Shown here one piece after another: positions 1-13,230 of a DNA stretch of 64,000 bases. How positions within the stretch are numbered: the stretch's first letter is position 1; every line of letters starts with the position of its first letter. This DNA comes from Macropodus opercularis (taxonomy: Eukaryota; Chordata; Actinopteri; Anabantiformes; Osphronemidae), in NCBI GenBank assembly GCA_030770545.1, contig CM061104.1, positions 13,773,001 through 13,837,000 on the forward strand. The letters are read 5' to 3'. Both the position numbers and the translations under genes were made by a program. Under the pieces are notes generated by a model that saw only the letters and a program-made list of their open reading frames with translations, was not told the origin of the DNA and did not search any database.

Positions 1-1270
1 TTTGTGTTGGCACCACAGCATGTAAATGGATCTGTGTTTGCATGCAGGGTTTGGCCATGCGTGTATGAGTGGACGTGCTTCCGACTGCGAGTGGTCATGC
101 ACGCGCAATCATATATCATATCTTGCCCTTATGCACCACTGCACCGCTGCTCACATACAAATTTACTTTCCACAGACATACAGAAAGTCAGTGTTTCAGC
201 GAGGCAGTCTTAGTATGCAGCAGCGCAGATCAAACCCCTCTCCAGTGTGAAGCCTGCTTCTTATACATGCACACGTTTGCAGATGGTTACTGTTAATTAA
301 ATCCTAATTGGGACGTGAGTAATTAGAGAATAATTCGACTTGAAAGGAGCATGTGGCTGTTTATGTGTGTTTGAGTAAAGGAGAGAGCAAAGACAGAGTG
401 GAGTACAGTGTGATTGACTAGCAGAGACTGTACTTTATTTGCATTTTTCTCTCAGGCTGTAGGAGATTTTAATTACTGTAGTACAAAATAGATTCGATTC
501 TCTCACCTTCTACTCTCCTTTCTTTGCTCAGAGCTAAATCACACCAGTTCTTTTCTGGATACTGCCCACATTTCTTCATTATCCTCATAAATTTCTTACC
601 CTGTTCGGTTCCCTTATTCTCATACATTTTTACTGTTACTCAGTGCTCATTTGTCTGCAGTGTTTCATTATTACAACTCTAAGGGCGAGAAAGAGAGAGA
701 GAGAAGCGAAAAATATCATGGACAGGAAGTATGAAGCCCGCAAACCACTCTCCAGCACAAATTCTTTGTTTACCCGAAGAGCACAGCAGTCACTCTTGGC
801 AACCAGCATCCTTGTTTACCTACCCAGTGTGCCGTCACAAGATTGCCATGACAACAAGCTTGTTGCCATGCCAATTTTCCGATGCCATTGTGTTGTTTTT
901 GTAGTAGCCGTGTGCGCCTCTCACCTGTGGCTATTCTTGAGCTTTATCCTCATGTGTTAAATTATATTCACAATGTATTTATATTTCAAACACACACACC
1001 TATACAGACAAAAATCTAAGATTGATAGGTAGTAGTTTGTAATCATTAGGTGCTCTGTTCAGTCTGTTTTAGCTTGAATAAGGCTAATAAAGGAAGAAGC
1101 CCAAGAGGTGATGGATGTATGGAAGGATAGAGAAAGGGTTAGTGGACACAAATCTTGATACGATCAGCCTGCTCTACAACACAGCCCAAAATCAATGAAC
1201 AAGGCAGGACTGATCGATGAGTTGATAGCACAAGATGGATGGCAAAGTGGACAGACAGCAGTACCAAGAT

Positions 1271-1329
1271 ATGATGGATGGATGGATGGATGGATGGATG
1301 GATGGATGGATGGATGGATGGATGGATGG
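1271..1329. repeat. GGAT tetranucleotide microsatellite
   Basis: Uninterrupted GGAT/GATG repeats of about 58 bp in the celf3 intron. The matching open frame (MDGWMDGW repeats) is only a translation of the repeat. Confidence 0.97.
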
Positions 1330-1466
1330 TGTCAATCCAAGGTCACAGTAGTTACAGTGGAGTGTGTGTGTGTGTGTATTTTATGTAAGTTTATGTGTAT
1401 GCTTGACAGCTCAAGTCAATAAAGGTGTGAGGTTAAAAATGTACATCATTCATTCCTCCTCCAACC

Positions 1467-1469
<3 letters not shown>

Positions 1470-1509
<40 letters not shown>
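1470..1509. repeat. GT dinucleotide microsatellite
   Basis: About 20 GT units in the celf3 intron. GU-rich RNA of this kind is the preferred binding sequence of CELF proteins, so self-binding of the celf3 pre-mRNA is conceivable but not shown. Confidence 0.95.
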
Positions 1510-1512
<3 letters not shown>

Positions 1513-3262
1513 ATTGGTGTTTCTGACTGTGTGTGTGATGGCCTTGCCTTAGATCAATAGCTTTGTGGTGACAGCTAAGAGCTGATTAATCAAATGTATG
1601 GATCAGTCTCTCTCTGCTCTGCCCTCTCCTCAATTACCAGCTTCATTACATTGCCTTAACACCCCACTGGGACCTTTCTCCATTCTTCCTTCTCATCTTC
1701 TCTTTTCCCATCCCTCTCCTCCCTTCCCCTCATTGTCTCTTTCTTCTTAAACCTTTTCTCTTCTTAACCCTAATTATTTCCCCCTCAACATTGGAAAACT
1801 TTAAACCTGCCAAGATAAACTATTTTAACCTCTGCTGCTACTGAGAAAATGTTAACAGGCGGTGACACAGCAGCAATTCTTCCAGCGTTATGTTTGTGAG
1901 AATGGCTCTAGCTGTAAGCCTCTAAGTTTTAGATTCATTTAGTTGTTGCTTTGCATATTATCATTTCCTCTTTCAGTGGACTCCACTTTTTCCTTTGCCA
2001 TGCATTTCCTCCTTTGTCTCTTCTCAGAATAAATGCATTTTCTATTCTTTTTCTTTGCACTTTTCCCGTCTTTTCATCAGCATCATTCGTAGCACTTCTC
2101 CTCCCCCACCCCATCCCTCAGGCATTAACACTCTGTCTCATTGCCTCGATGCTATGACTAAGCACTGTGTGTGGTGTGTTTTTATGGCTGTATATGCACC
2201 CCTGTGTGTGTGTGTGTGTGTGTCTGAGATGAACCTGTCCCTGTAGATTCCACAGGCCATTCAGAATATGTGTGTGCATGCATGCATTAAAACTTTAGGC
2301 AATGGATCTTAGTAAACGTGACATTTTTTAGACACAGCGAGTCACGACTGATTCACGCTCTGCTCTTCCCTCCTCCCCCTCTTTCTCTTTCTATTCTTTT
2401 TAATCATCCTCTCAGGGGCAGCTCTCCTTTCATCCTCCCACTCTCTGTCTCACTCTTCATGTAATGCTTCTTTTTCCAGCGTTTTCATTCACTCCTGCGG
2501 TTCCTCTTGGCCTTCCACCTGCCCTTTCATTTGGTCAAAGTCTGTCGGGGTCCCTCAGGCCTCTCTCTCAGTGTCTTTTTCTCCATCCTTTTATTTTTAG
2601 CTGACTGTGCCTGTTTTCCTCACACACTTGTCATCTCATACCACTACAACCCCCCCCTCTCCAACCCAGCCTGCTCTTGTCCCTCATCTAATCTGTAATT
2701 CTTCTGTAATCCAGATCAGCTGGCCTGCATTCTTAATCTCGTCACTTCTCAACTGCCTCTCCAATCTGTGTGTATGTGTGAGAGAGAGAAATCAGAGGTA
2801 TTAAGATGGTGTGTGTTTTGACACAGAAGGAAGGCATCCTGGGACAGAGTTCAGACACACCTGTCACCTGTTACATTTGATTTGTCAGACATTCAAAAGC
2901 ACAAGGCCACACTTAAACACGCCCAAACACTTCATTCATCTAATTTTCCATTTTCTGTGACACGAGATGATGTATCAGTACAGCTGATCGTATTGTATTT
3001 GCCTCTTTTATTAATTATTTCATTACAATTAACATTTTTACCATATTTCCAGTCATTTTCTATTTTACATTTATAGTTAAACACTTGTACTTAAAAATGA
3101 TGTCGACAACCCGGGGACGTTTCCACAAAATAATGATTCATGTGCATTAATTTAAGACATAAATATATTTTTTAAAATGACTAACATGAAGTAAGTCCTA
3201 CACAGATGTCACTCTTGTTTATGTGTACTGTACCATCTGTTAAATTCCCTTTTTTTTCTCAG

Positions 3263-6200
3263 ATGAATCGGCCAATCCAGGTGAAACCAGCTGACAGTGA
3301 GGGGAGAGGAGGTAAGATGCACACACTCAGCCATTTCAACAGAACAGAGGAAAGCATAGCTGTGTAGGACAGAAATGGAAAGGAGTCAACAGGCTGCTTG
3401 GCAGATTAGTTTTAGTAAATACGCATACATATACAGAAACACGGATTCAAATCCCAGTTTCCATCTCTTGCTCCTTTTACTGTTCTGTGTAGCCAATGCT
3501 GCCTCCTGGTGGACCAAATGGTAGCATCTACCGTATACGTAGGGAGATTTCTACTGACATTATGTCAGAAATGTCACCTGTTCAAGAGAAAGATTATTGA
3601 TTGTGTATCCTTATCTTCCCCTTGTTCCACACATTTGTGATCTCTCAGAGGACAGGAAGTTGTTTGTGGGCATGCTGGGAAAGCAACAGAGTGATGAGGA
3701 TGTCAGAAGGCTGTTCGAGCCGTTTGGGAGCATAGATGAGTGTACTGTCTTGAGAGGACCTGACGGAACCAGCAAAGGTAAAATACAAAACTCTACAATA
3801 TTTGCAGTTTTGTCAAAGTACTTCCAATCCAGTGCGTTCTCTAATTTATTTATTTTTTTTAAGGGTGTGCTTTCGTTAAATTCCAAGGACATGCTGAAGC
3901 CCAAGCTGCCATCAATAGCTTGCATGGAAGCCGCACAATGCCTGTAAGTTAAATGCATGGGCTAGATTATGTATGATACACGTGCATGCAGTAAGCCAGC
4001 TGGGACAGTTTAAATTACTTATAGGTGATGAGGTAAGTAAAGGTAAATAAGCATCGGCCTGCTTTAGTTTTTGAGCCCCAAGTGACTCATAAAAGGATTA
4101 AATGGAAGGACAAAATGAGTGAATTAATAAACACGGAGCCTAGTCCCATTAAAACATAAAGAAGATAACGCATTACATCACCTGTGAGTGTAGTGAAACT
4201 CCATCTCCATCTCTCGCCTCACAGGGAGCGTCGTCCAGTTTGGTGGTGAAGTTTGCCGACACAGAGAAGGAGAGGGGGCTGAGGAGGATGCAGCAGGTGG
4301 CCTCTCAGCTTGGCATCTTTAGCCCCATGACCCTCAACTTCCCTGCCTACAATGCCTACACACAAGCAGTCAACGCGCAGGCGAGTAGTGCACAACTGAA
4401 CAAACACTCACTGTTCTGCACACACTTACACACCAAGTTTGTAAGGGGAGCACTGTGCTTATGAAAGGATGTAATAAGTTTGAAGAGGCTATCAGTGGTC
4501 TAATTGGGTCTAATGTTATTACCTAGACAACAGAACATACGTCATCTGGCATTAGCCTTCCCGCAACACACAACCATTAACCCACTGACTCAGGACATAA
4601 TGGCTTTGTAATTAGATCTCTATTCATCTGTTCCTCCATCACTCCCTCTCACTGTCCCTTCCTCTCGTTTTCTTTTTTTACCTCTATCTCTCTTTCCTCA
4701 TATCCATCTGACTGACTCTTTGTCTTTTCTTTCACTTTTTTTCTTCCATCTCTATCACTGCCCCTTCCATTTCCCCATCCCCATTCTCTCTCTGTGTGTT
4801 TCCTTTTCTGTCTACAGCTTGTCCAACAACAGGCCCTGGTTGCCCAGTCAGCGTATTTGTCTCCAGTGGCAACAGTTGCTGCCGTACAGATGCAGCAGAT
4901 GGCAGCTCTCAATGCCAACGGAATCATTGCCACTCCCATTACACCCATCACACCGTCTTCAGGTACGCACACATGCAAAGAATGAAAATAAAGTATGTAA
5001 AACAGAGGGAATTGTAGTCATTATATGTTATTAATAGAAACCTACTCTCTGTAATCTGGGTCTGTAGGCACAAACACTCCCCCAACTATCGCAGCAACAC
5101 CTGTGTCAGCTCTTCCTCCGCCAATTGGCGTGAATGGTTACAGCAGTGTGCCAGCTCCAACTAATGGACAACAAGCAACGGAAACACTTTACACCAACGG
5201 TGTTCACCCATATCAAGGTATTTTATCAGAATCAAAGTAAACGCTTGTGTGAAATATTTGAACTAAAACATAAACCAAAGAATCAAAGAAACATTTTTCT
5301 TTTTTCCTCAATGATTTGACACCATTTTCTGACTCTGCAGCTCAGAGTCCAGCAGCAGCCCTGGACCCCCTGCAGCAGGCATATGCAGGAATGCAGCACT
5401 ACACAGGTTGGTGTTGAAAGAGATATAGGGTGTACATCTCTATTTATGGGTAACAATGGACCAAACTGCAACGGTAGAATAAAATGCTTGTTACTTGTAA
5501 TACTAGACCAATATAGTGAGCCTAAGTGTGGTCTAGTGAAGCTTTGTGTGTGGAGATGTGAGGTCTTAGTTGGCCTCAGTAAGATTTTATGCTTTGTGTC
5601 TGAACAACTAAAGAAACAGATAAAACCAAACAACATGCTTTGAAAATGACTTTAGGTGCAAAAAACATTTTATGACGTAAGTTCCAAATGACATTTTGTT
5701 CTTAGAAATAAAAAGATATCTGAAATATTTATGTGTAGCACAGAGAGTCAGTTAATCAGGACAGAGAAGGTCAGTTGTCTGTCTCAATTCAAGAATACAT
5801 TTTTTCAAGGGCAACTAAATTAATTGATTTTGTTCTGATTTACTGTTGAGAATATTTAACTGAGACATAAAGGACATAAATATTAGTACTGTACTACAAC
5901 TATTCATGCATTTAAATCATGCGAACACTCAGATAAACAGAGTCATATTTAGAAGACTTTTTCGTTCACCAGTTAATAGTTTTCACCTTCACCAGGAGAC
6001 GCTTCAGTTCAAACAGAAGGACTCTATTGGACACTTCTATGTTGCCACCTGTTGGTTTTATCCAATCACATTATGTTACTGTCTGTCTCTCCCAATAGCA
6101 GCATACCCTGCTGCTTACGGATTGGTCGGGCAACCGTTCCCCCAGCAGCCAACGCTGGTTGCCCAGCAACACCAGCAGCCCCAGCAACAGCAGCAGAGAG

Positions 6201-6735
6201 AAGGTGATGCCACTTCCTGTCTGTCTCCGGCCACACCCCACTCTCCATTTTTAAGTTATTTATCACAAGGACTTTATAGCCCGAACTCATTTATCACACT
6301 TTGCCCACTTTTTGTGTGTGTGTGTCCCAGGTCCAGAGGGGTGTAACATCTTCATCTACCACCTGCCTCAGGAGTTCAGTGACTCTGAGATGCTGCAGAT
6401 GTTCCTGCCCTTTGGCAATGTCATCTCAGCCAAGGTGTTTGTGGACCGTGCCACCAACCAGAGCAAATGCTTCGGTGAGACACACATATAGTGAAGAAAG
6501 TGAGAGAAAAAAAGTGTAGTTGTATAGAGAACAGAATATTGTGTTAATGTGCCATTAAATTGTGATGCACAGGCATTGTGAGGTCTTTTTTGCATTGTTT
6601 ATTTTAGGATTTGTGAGTTTTGACAACCCAGCCAGTGCCCAAGCTGCCATCCAGGCCATGAATGGATTCCAGATTGGCATGAAAAGGCTGAAAGTGCAGC
6701 TCAAGCGGCCAAAAGATGCCAACCGTCCATACTGA
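3263..6735 (+). CDS. celf3: CUGBP Elav-like family member 3 (CELF3), 3' part of gene
   Basis: RNA-binding protein that controls neural alternative splicing and mRNA fate through GU-rich sites. Ten exons: 3263-3311, 3649-3777, 3864-3943, 4225-4380, 4818-4962, 5068-5217, 5341-5406, 6099-6203, 6331-6474, 6608-6735. Together they give 383 codons and a stop, in phase. RRM2 has KLFVGMLGK (RNP2) and KGCAFVKF (RNP1). A divergent linker holds alanine/glutamine-rich segments including [14 protein letters not shown]3 has CNIFIYHLP and [10 protein letters not shown]. The C-terminus [10 protein letters not shown] is the CELF3-6 ending. RRM1 is missing because its exons lie left of base 1; the first exon here happens to begin with ATG but is internal. 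The donor after 4380 is GC, or an upstream weak GT at 4369 may be used, which would remove four residues. The CELF3 linker and its place next to cers2/arnt/setdb1 favour CELF3 over CELF4-6. Confidence 0.93.
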
Positions 6736-6763
6736 GTGAAAACTGAGAGGAGGAGGAAGAAGA

Positions 6764-6769
6764 AATAAA
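6764..6769 (+). promoter_or_regulatory. celf3: Possible polyadenylation signal, celf3 (proximal)
   Basis: AATAAA 29 bp after the celf3 stop codon. It is unusually close to the stop, and a further AATAAA lies at 7748-7753, so use of this copy is uncertain. Confidence 0.3.
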
Positions 6770-7747
6770 GCAAGGTGAGGTGGTGTTGAGAAGATGTAGA
6801 GAAAAACAAGAATATCTTGAATAATGAGGTGCTGTATGTTGGGGGGGCAGGAGGATGACATTTGTGAGAAAAAAACATGGATAAGCTTTGACAAACACTT
6901 AGCACTAGCTGTCAGTGAAGACCTAAAAGGAAAATCTTAACGTGATATATTAGTGAACATATGTTAGGCTACTCATTTAAAAACATCAGCTCAGGAAAAT
7001 GACAGTACTAAAATATTGCCTTTTTTTTTTCTTTCACAATCTTATTTATTTTCTTTCCTGCTGTTTTGATCTTTTCCTGAAACGACAACTTACCTCACCC
7101 AAGATTCCTCCGTCCAATCATAGTTCACGAGGACCCCATCGCTATGGCAATGGTTGCCTAGTGACTGATAAAGCCCTGACCCCCCCCTCCTCTCGCATTG
7201 TTGTAAGTTGATTGGTTGGCCTGTGTTTGGGTTGCTGTGGCGATTGATTGCCTGTGTTGGTTGCCCTTGGCAATTTTTGTTCTGTCACCTCAAGCAACCA
7301 GCCATGCGTTGACCTGCATGTCCTGTTGCTGTAGTGACCACAGACTGTGTTTGGTGCATTGTGACTTTATTTTGTATTGACCTGTGCACATACTGATCAA
7401 TAACTGTCAACAGCCAGGACTGTACTCCGATTTAATTGATTTGATTGGATACTTGATACACTTAATCACTGTACAGTAATCTGATAAATTCTGCAGCAAC
7501 GCTTGTTATTTTTTTGCAGCTTTGTTTTTGATCAGTTTCTGTAGTGCTCTGTTTGGTGTCTTTATTATTTAAACAAACTGTTTGGGTACAGTAGGGAGCG
7601 TGGGCATCTATGTGTTCATATGTGTCTGTGTTACACTGTTAGTGTGTAATACAGGACAGCATAACCTTGTTGTCTTAGTGCCTGTACAGAGAGGGTTTTC
7701 AGAGGTTTTCATAGTGTACTGGTGGAAAAATGTAGAGCAGTCTACAT

Positions 7748-7753
7748 AATAAA
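7748..7753 (+). promoter_or_regulatory. celf3: Possible polyadenylation signal, celf3 (distal)
   Basis: AATAAA about 1 kb after the celf3 stop codon, a reasonable 3' UTR length for a CELF gene. Confidence 0.35.
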
Positions 7754-9810
7754 TGAAATTATGGATAGACAAAAACATTTTGTGATTTGAACTAAAATAG
7801 CAGTCCATGTTGGAGGAGAGGCCACCTCTCGGTTACACTGTATAGCTTCATGCAGAAGTTTTAATCCAGCCACGAACTGGTCCACAACATGGGCCTCACA
7901 GTTGAGGAGAACAGAACAGAGAAGGCTACGTAAGTTTTATGACCAACACACTCTATTTTTGGGCGAGCATGCATTTTGTTGAGCTGTACTCTGATAGGCG
8001 TTTGTAATCTTGGATTCTGATTTGTTACTCCACTTGATGTGGCACTTCAGTTTTTTGCTCCTACGTTAGTCTCTACTCTTAGTTTCATTTATATTTCTAT
8101 CACTGCTGTTGTGATGTTTCTCCCCTTCAATACACTCTTCTGCTCCTACAATCCCTTTATCTTCACCTTCCTACTCCCCTCTTTCTGTCAAAATCTTTTT
8201 TGTTTCTTTCCATCCCCTTTTTCTATTCCTCTAGCTCGTGTTTTGAGGTAAAGGGTATGTGGTTGTCATGGTGGAAAAACAAGTGCCTCTTGCTTATTGG
8301 AGAACAGCCTTCAACTATAGGAATTCTGGGAGAAATATAGGATCTCCTAAGTTTAAGTTAAACGCTTTCCTCTTCCACCGTTAGCCTTTACCAAACAGGA
8401 TGAAATGTGTACTGTCAGTGTGTGGAGGTACCTTCACATGGCAACACACAATATAAAAAGGGTTCTGTTTCTATTTCTAGACAGACCTTTACATAACAAA
8501 TCCCATGGATAATAAAATGGTGTTTATGTCCAATAAATACCACTATTGGAAGTGTTGAAAGCTGGGGCCCGTGAATTAGCCTGATGAAATATATCACCCA
8601 GAATTTCTATACTGCAAATGCTAGAGAGTGATGCATGTCGGTAGTGTTTGCTTGCCCTGATTCAAGGCACAATGCTTATAAGGTCACGCACATAAACACA
8701 TTTTGCCCAGATACAGGGAGCTTTATAAATGCGCACACGTGCATACCTTCAAACACACACTTGCATATGCACTCAAGGACATGAATAATGGATTTTCACT
8801 GTAATGAGTTGCATGATCCAGACACTGTCCGTGTATGTGTTACAGCACCATGGTTTATTGCTGTTGAAAGACGGAGCTTTAAAACTGTGAATGATGCCTT
8901 CTTGTTTGAACACACCAAGACAAAACTGACACACAGACAAAGTAGGAGCATCTCAAGGTGCATTTTACCAGAAGATGTATGGTAGATTTTGAAGTTGTGC
9001 CTACAGAAGTTTTGTTGGTTGGGAGGGGCATGTTTGACAAGATCAATCAATCAGATGTGGGTAGGCAAGATGTAAAGACCAGTCATAAACATGGCTCTCC
9101 ATTGTATTTATAACTAAAATATCCTCCCTCCCTCTTTGTCCCCTTTTCTCCTTGTTGATTTATCACTCCCTCTATCCTCCAACCCTCTCCCCTTCACAGG
9201 TGACCTTTCAGAGTCCAGCAGAGGTGGAATCCCAGGGTTCATTGTGCTTTCAGACTGTCTGCTACCTTTGAGCGTCCGCGGAGTGCAGTCACATAAACAC
9301 ACTCACACACAGTCACACAAAGACACGCACAGTCTCAACACTGAACATCAAATAGTACAAAGCTGATTTACAAATGTACATAAAGTGCACAAACACACAT
9401 ACACACCACAGACACAATTACGCATAGTTCATGCAAATCAGTAATTCTGCCGAGAGCTTGGTTTGACCACAGTTTGTGTGGCGTTTCCCAACAGGACGTT
9501 TAGTACAGTTAAGACATCTCAGACCAAGTGAGTATGAAGGGTATTGATGACAAATGCTGATATATCACTACAATGGACTTTAACACGTCTATACTGTGTC
9601 TATTACATGACAAATATAGAGGGGAGACGTTTCTTAATAAAAAAAATGAAGAAAATACAAAAAAGATGATTAAATAAGTAGGTTAGAGATACTTTGGAGA
9701 CGATCCTAATGACCTGTAAATAATTTAGTTTACAAAGAGCAGCATTTAAAAACAAGAAAAAATTGCAAAAAGAATACTACTTTAGATAAACACTGAAAAG
9801 GACACAGCAT

Positions 9811-9862
9811 TATTGTTATTATTATTATTATTATTATCATTATTATTATTATTATTATTATT
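9811..9862. repeat. ATT trinucleotide microsatellite
   Basis: TTA/ATT units with one interruption (TTATCATTA) in the celf3-cers2 intergenic region. Confidence 0.95.
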
Positions 9863-10849
9863 AGTAACATCTTCATCTCCATAAAGGGATACATTCCAAA
9901 TTGTAAAATGGGAAATCACTAACCTATTTTAAATTTCTACTTAGATTTTAGGTGAAACACAGGGGAGGGGGGATTGCACTTTTTTCGGAAGGTTTTAATA
10001 TTTGAGCTATTTTTTATTTATTTACTAATTTATCAGTCATTTTGTTTATAGGGAGGAAGAGTTTTGAGTTGGTTGCAATATATTCATTTTAGAATTTTCT
10101 AGAGAAAACCTTTCGAGGGCCTGTTTCTGTCAGACTCTTACAATCGAGTAATTAAAATGTATTAATAATTATTACAGCAATTATATTTATTTCTAATTTA
10201 TTGAAACCTGTTTTTGATCCACTCTCTTTTTAAGTTAAAATAAAAACTATCATACCAAATGTTCTAATGTCTTTATTGCGTGTGACTAAGAAACTAAGCG
10301 ATGAAGCAGCTGCAGGAATGACTGTGCGTTTACATTTTCTGTCCACAAGAGGGAACAGACAGCGAGCGATCAAGGGGAAGAAGCGACCCACACGTTATCT
10401 TCTCAGAAACGTTTCAGAAGTTGCTCTCAGGGCTGAGGCTGGACAGACGCATTTCATTGTAGGCAGATTCTGTCTGGAATGAAATGGGTCTTGCGAAATG
10501 CGAAAGATGGGTGGAGCTATGTAGATATCATCTATATACGTATGTATATATATATATATATAATTTTTTTAATACAATTTTTTATATCACATTTATATTA
10601 TATTATTTTATAAATAAAATAACGTTCTACTCCAAGCACACAAATGATGATATAAGATCATCACGAGACTTCCCTACTGATGTTTTTAAAACGAGGTCAA
10701 ATGTCAGAGCTTAATTACATTTTAAATTTAGATTCATAAATTTAGACACATACGCCAGAAGCGATGAAACACAGCCGATGAGAACCTTTAGGTTTTTATA
10801 TTTACTAATCAGAAAAAAGTCCTTTGAGACGGTGGAAGGGGCAAAACAT

Positions 10850-11444
10850 TTGTTCAGAGCGGAAACTGGTCGCGGATGTGTGAGTGTGCGCGAGCCCAGA
10901 ACTCCCTCGCGTGCCAGGACGTCATCTGCGTCCCTCCCTCTCCGTTATCCCTCACTCCTCCCGTGCCTGCTCCTCAGTCCGCTCTCCTGCCGGCCCGACC
11001 TCGGCCTTACCCCGCACGGACACCACTCCGACCCCGCCAACTGCTGGGACGTAAACGGGGGGAGAGATTAGCTGGGACAGGACGAGAGAGGGAGAGACCG
11101 AGAAATTAGCCGGAACGTTGGATGGGGGACGAAAAGCCGTTCCCGTTGCAGCATCTAACGCGTTGTCCATTTGTGGCTACTTTTTATATTTACCTCATAT
11201 TAATTTCGCATTTGTGACCATAAGAAAACAAACATCGGAGTCCAAGGAGAGATTTACGAACCAGACCGAATACTAGACTCAAACGGCGCCTTCTGAGCAC
11301 AAGCGACGGGCTGGGCACGCTTAACGGGACCGTTAGGTGCTTAGCTAGCTAGCTGGGTCCTTGACGCCTCCGTGGAACGAGGCTCACTCATCCTTTTAGT
11401 GAAAAGCCGCAGCGTCAAAGCCACGACGAGGGAAAAACACCAAA
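10850..11444 (+). promoter_or_regulatory. cers2: CpG-rich promoter and non-coding exon 1 of cers2
   Basis: The base composition changes abruptly to GC- and CpG-rich and ends with a consensus donor (AAA then GTAAGT) after 11444. CERS2 genes have a non-coding first exon, and the first coding exon at 16643 starts with an acceptor one base before the ATG, so an upstream exon is required. The exact transcription start cannot be read. TTAGCTAGCTAGCT lies inside the exon at 11341-11354. Confidence 0.65.
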
Positions 11445-11751
11445 GTAAGTGCAGTTTACGAGCGTTTCACTTTTTATGAAGCTGTTATTTGCTCGTGTGC
11501 GTGAACGTGTTTACGGCGCCGCGCACGCCACACTTTGCTCCACGTCATTACGCATTCATGTCGAAAACGGTTGACTTGTTCAATTCATTTGCAAAACCGA
11601 TGCACTTAAATGTTACGACATGAAAGTTAATCTAAAACATTAGTCGCTCTTGTCACTATGAAGCTTTGCGGCCTTTTTCTCTTCTTTCTGTTTTTTTCCT
11701 CAAGTACAGTAATAGGACATTAACTCTCCCAGAATATGACCTTAACTACAG

Positions 11752-13230
11752 ATGACCATTACTACTTCTACTATTACTACCACTACTACTATTACTACCA
11801 CTACTACTACTACTACTACTATTACTACCACTACTACTACTATTGCTACCACTACTATTACTACCACTACTACTACTACTATTACTACCACTACTACTAC
11901 TATTACTACCACTATTACTACCACTACTACTACTATTACTACCACTACTAATACTATTATTACCACTACTTCTACTACTACTACTACTACTATTACTACC
12001 ACTACTACTATTACTACCACTACTTCTACTACCACTACTAATACTATTACTACCACTACTACTATTACTACCACTACTTCTACTACCACTACTAATACTA
12101 TTACTACCACTACTAATACTATTACTACTAGTACTATTACTACCACTAGTACTACTACTATTATTACTACTATTACTACCACTACTACTACTATTACTAC
12201 CACTAGTACTACTACTATTACTACCACTACTACTACTATTACTACCACCACTACTACTACTACTATTACTACCACTACTACTATTATTACTACTACTACT
12301 ACTATTACTACCACTACTAATACTATTATTGCCACTACTTCTACTACTACTACTATTACTACCACTACTACTATTACTACCACTACTTCTACTACCGCTA
12401 CTAATACTATTACTACCACTACTACTACTATTACTACCACTACTAATACTATTATTACCACTACTATTACTACCACTACTAATATTATTACTACTACTAC
12501 TATTACTACCACTACTTCTACTACCACTACTAATACTATTACTACCACTACTATTACTACCACCACTACTACTACTATTATTACTACTATTACTACCACT
12601 ACTACTACTATTACTACCACTACTAATACTATTACTACCACTACTATTACTACCACCACTACTACTACTACTATTACTACCACTACTACTACTATTACTT
12701 CCACTACTAATACTATTACTACCACTACTAATACTATTACTACCACTACTATTACTACCACCACTACTACTACTACTACTATTACTACCACTACTACTAC
12801 TATTACTTCCACTACTAATACTATTACTACCACTACTAATACTATTACTACTACTACTATTATTACCACTACTACTACTACTACTACTATTATTACTACT
12901 ATTACTACCACTACTTATACTATTACTACTACTATCACTACTACTATTACTACCTCTACTAATACTATTATTACTACTATTACTACCACTACTAATACTA
13001 TTACTACTACTACTACTACTATTATTATTACTACTACTACTATTACTACCACTATTATTACCACTACTACTACTATTACTACCACTACTACCACTATTAT
13101 TACCACTACTACTACTATTACTACCACTACTACCACTATTATTACCACTACTACTACTATTACTACCACTACTACCACTATTATTACCACTACTACTACT
13201 ATTACTACCACTACTACTACTACTACTACT
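11752..13230. repeat. 1.48-kb ACT/ATT/ACC trinucleotide array with higher-order repeats
   Basis: Nearly every triplet over about 490 codons is ACT, ATT or ACC, with rare AAT, TCT, AGT, GCT and TCC variants. It lies in cers2 intron 1, about 300 bp after the exon 1 donor. It shows longer periods: a 42-bp unit (ATT ATT ACC, four ACT, ATT ACT ACC ACT ACT ACC ACT) occurs four times in tandem at 13054-13095, 13096-13137, 13138-13179 and 13180-13221, the last with one changed base. Segments of about 100 bp are also repeated around 12700-12860. All three frames on both strands are largely open because no triplet here makes a stop in the main frames; this is not a gene. Confidence 0.97.

Larger units (their letters stand above)
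1..3262 (+). other. celf3: Intron of celf3 (5' part of gene lies outside the window)
   Basis: No coding exon is visible here. The first recognisable exon starts at 3263 and encodes the linker after RRM1, so this stretch must be intron of the same gene. It holds a GGAT microsatellite (about 1271-1329), GT repeats (about 1470-1509 and 2202-2222) and several long pyrimidine-rich tracts (about 1610-1780 and 2340-2480). The short open frames here have no family resemblance. Confidence 0.7.
6736..10849 (+). other. celf3 3' UTR and intergenic region
   Basis: No coding sequence is supported here. AATAAA signals lie at 6764-6769 (only 29 bp after the stop) and 7748-7753. A good splice donor follows the stop at 6775 and a strong polypyrimidine tract plus acceptor ends at 9199, so a 3' UTR intron is possible. 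A TTA/ATT microsatellite lies at about 9811-9862 and a short TA run at about 10545-10562. The remainder is AT-rich and featureless to me. Confidence 0.6.

Noticed and set aside
3611..3958. 115-codon minus-strand frame opposite celf3
   Set aside because: Antisense shadow of two conserved celf3 exons and the intron between them.
10267..10482. 71-codon frame upstream of cers2
   Set aside because: No similarity, no nearby CpG promoter of its own, and typical length for a chance frame.
12700..13221. Regularly spaced repeats that could suggest a CRISPR-like array
   Set aside because: There are no unique spacers; the repeats are tandem trinucleotide variants in a vertebrate intron.
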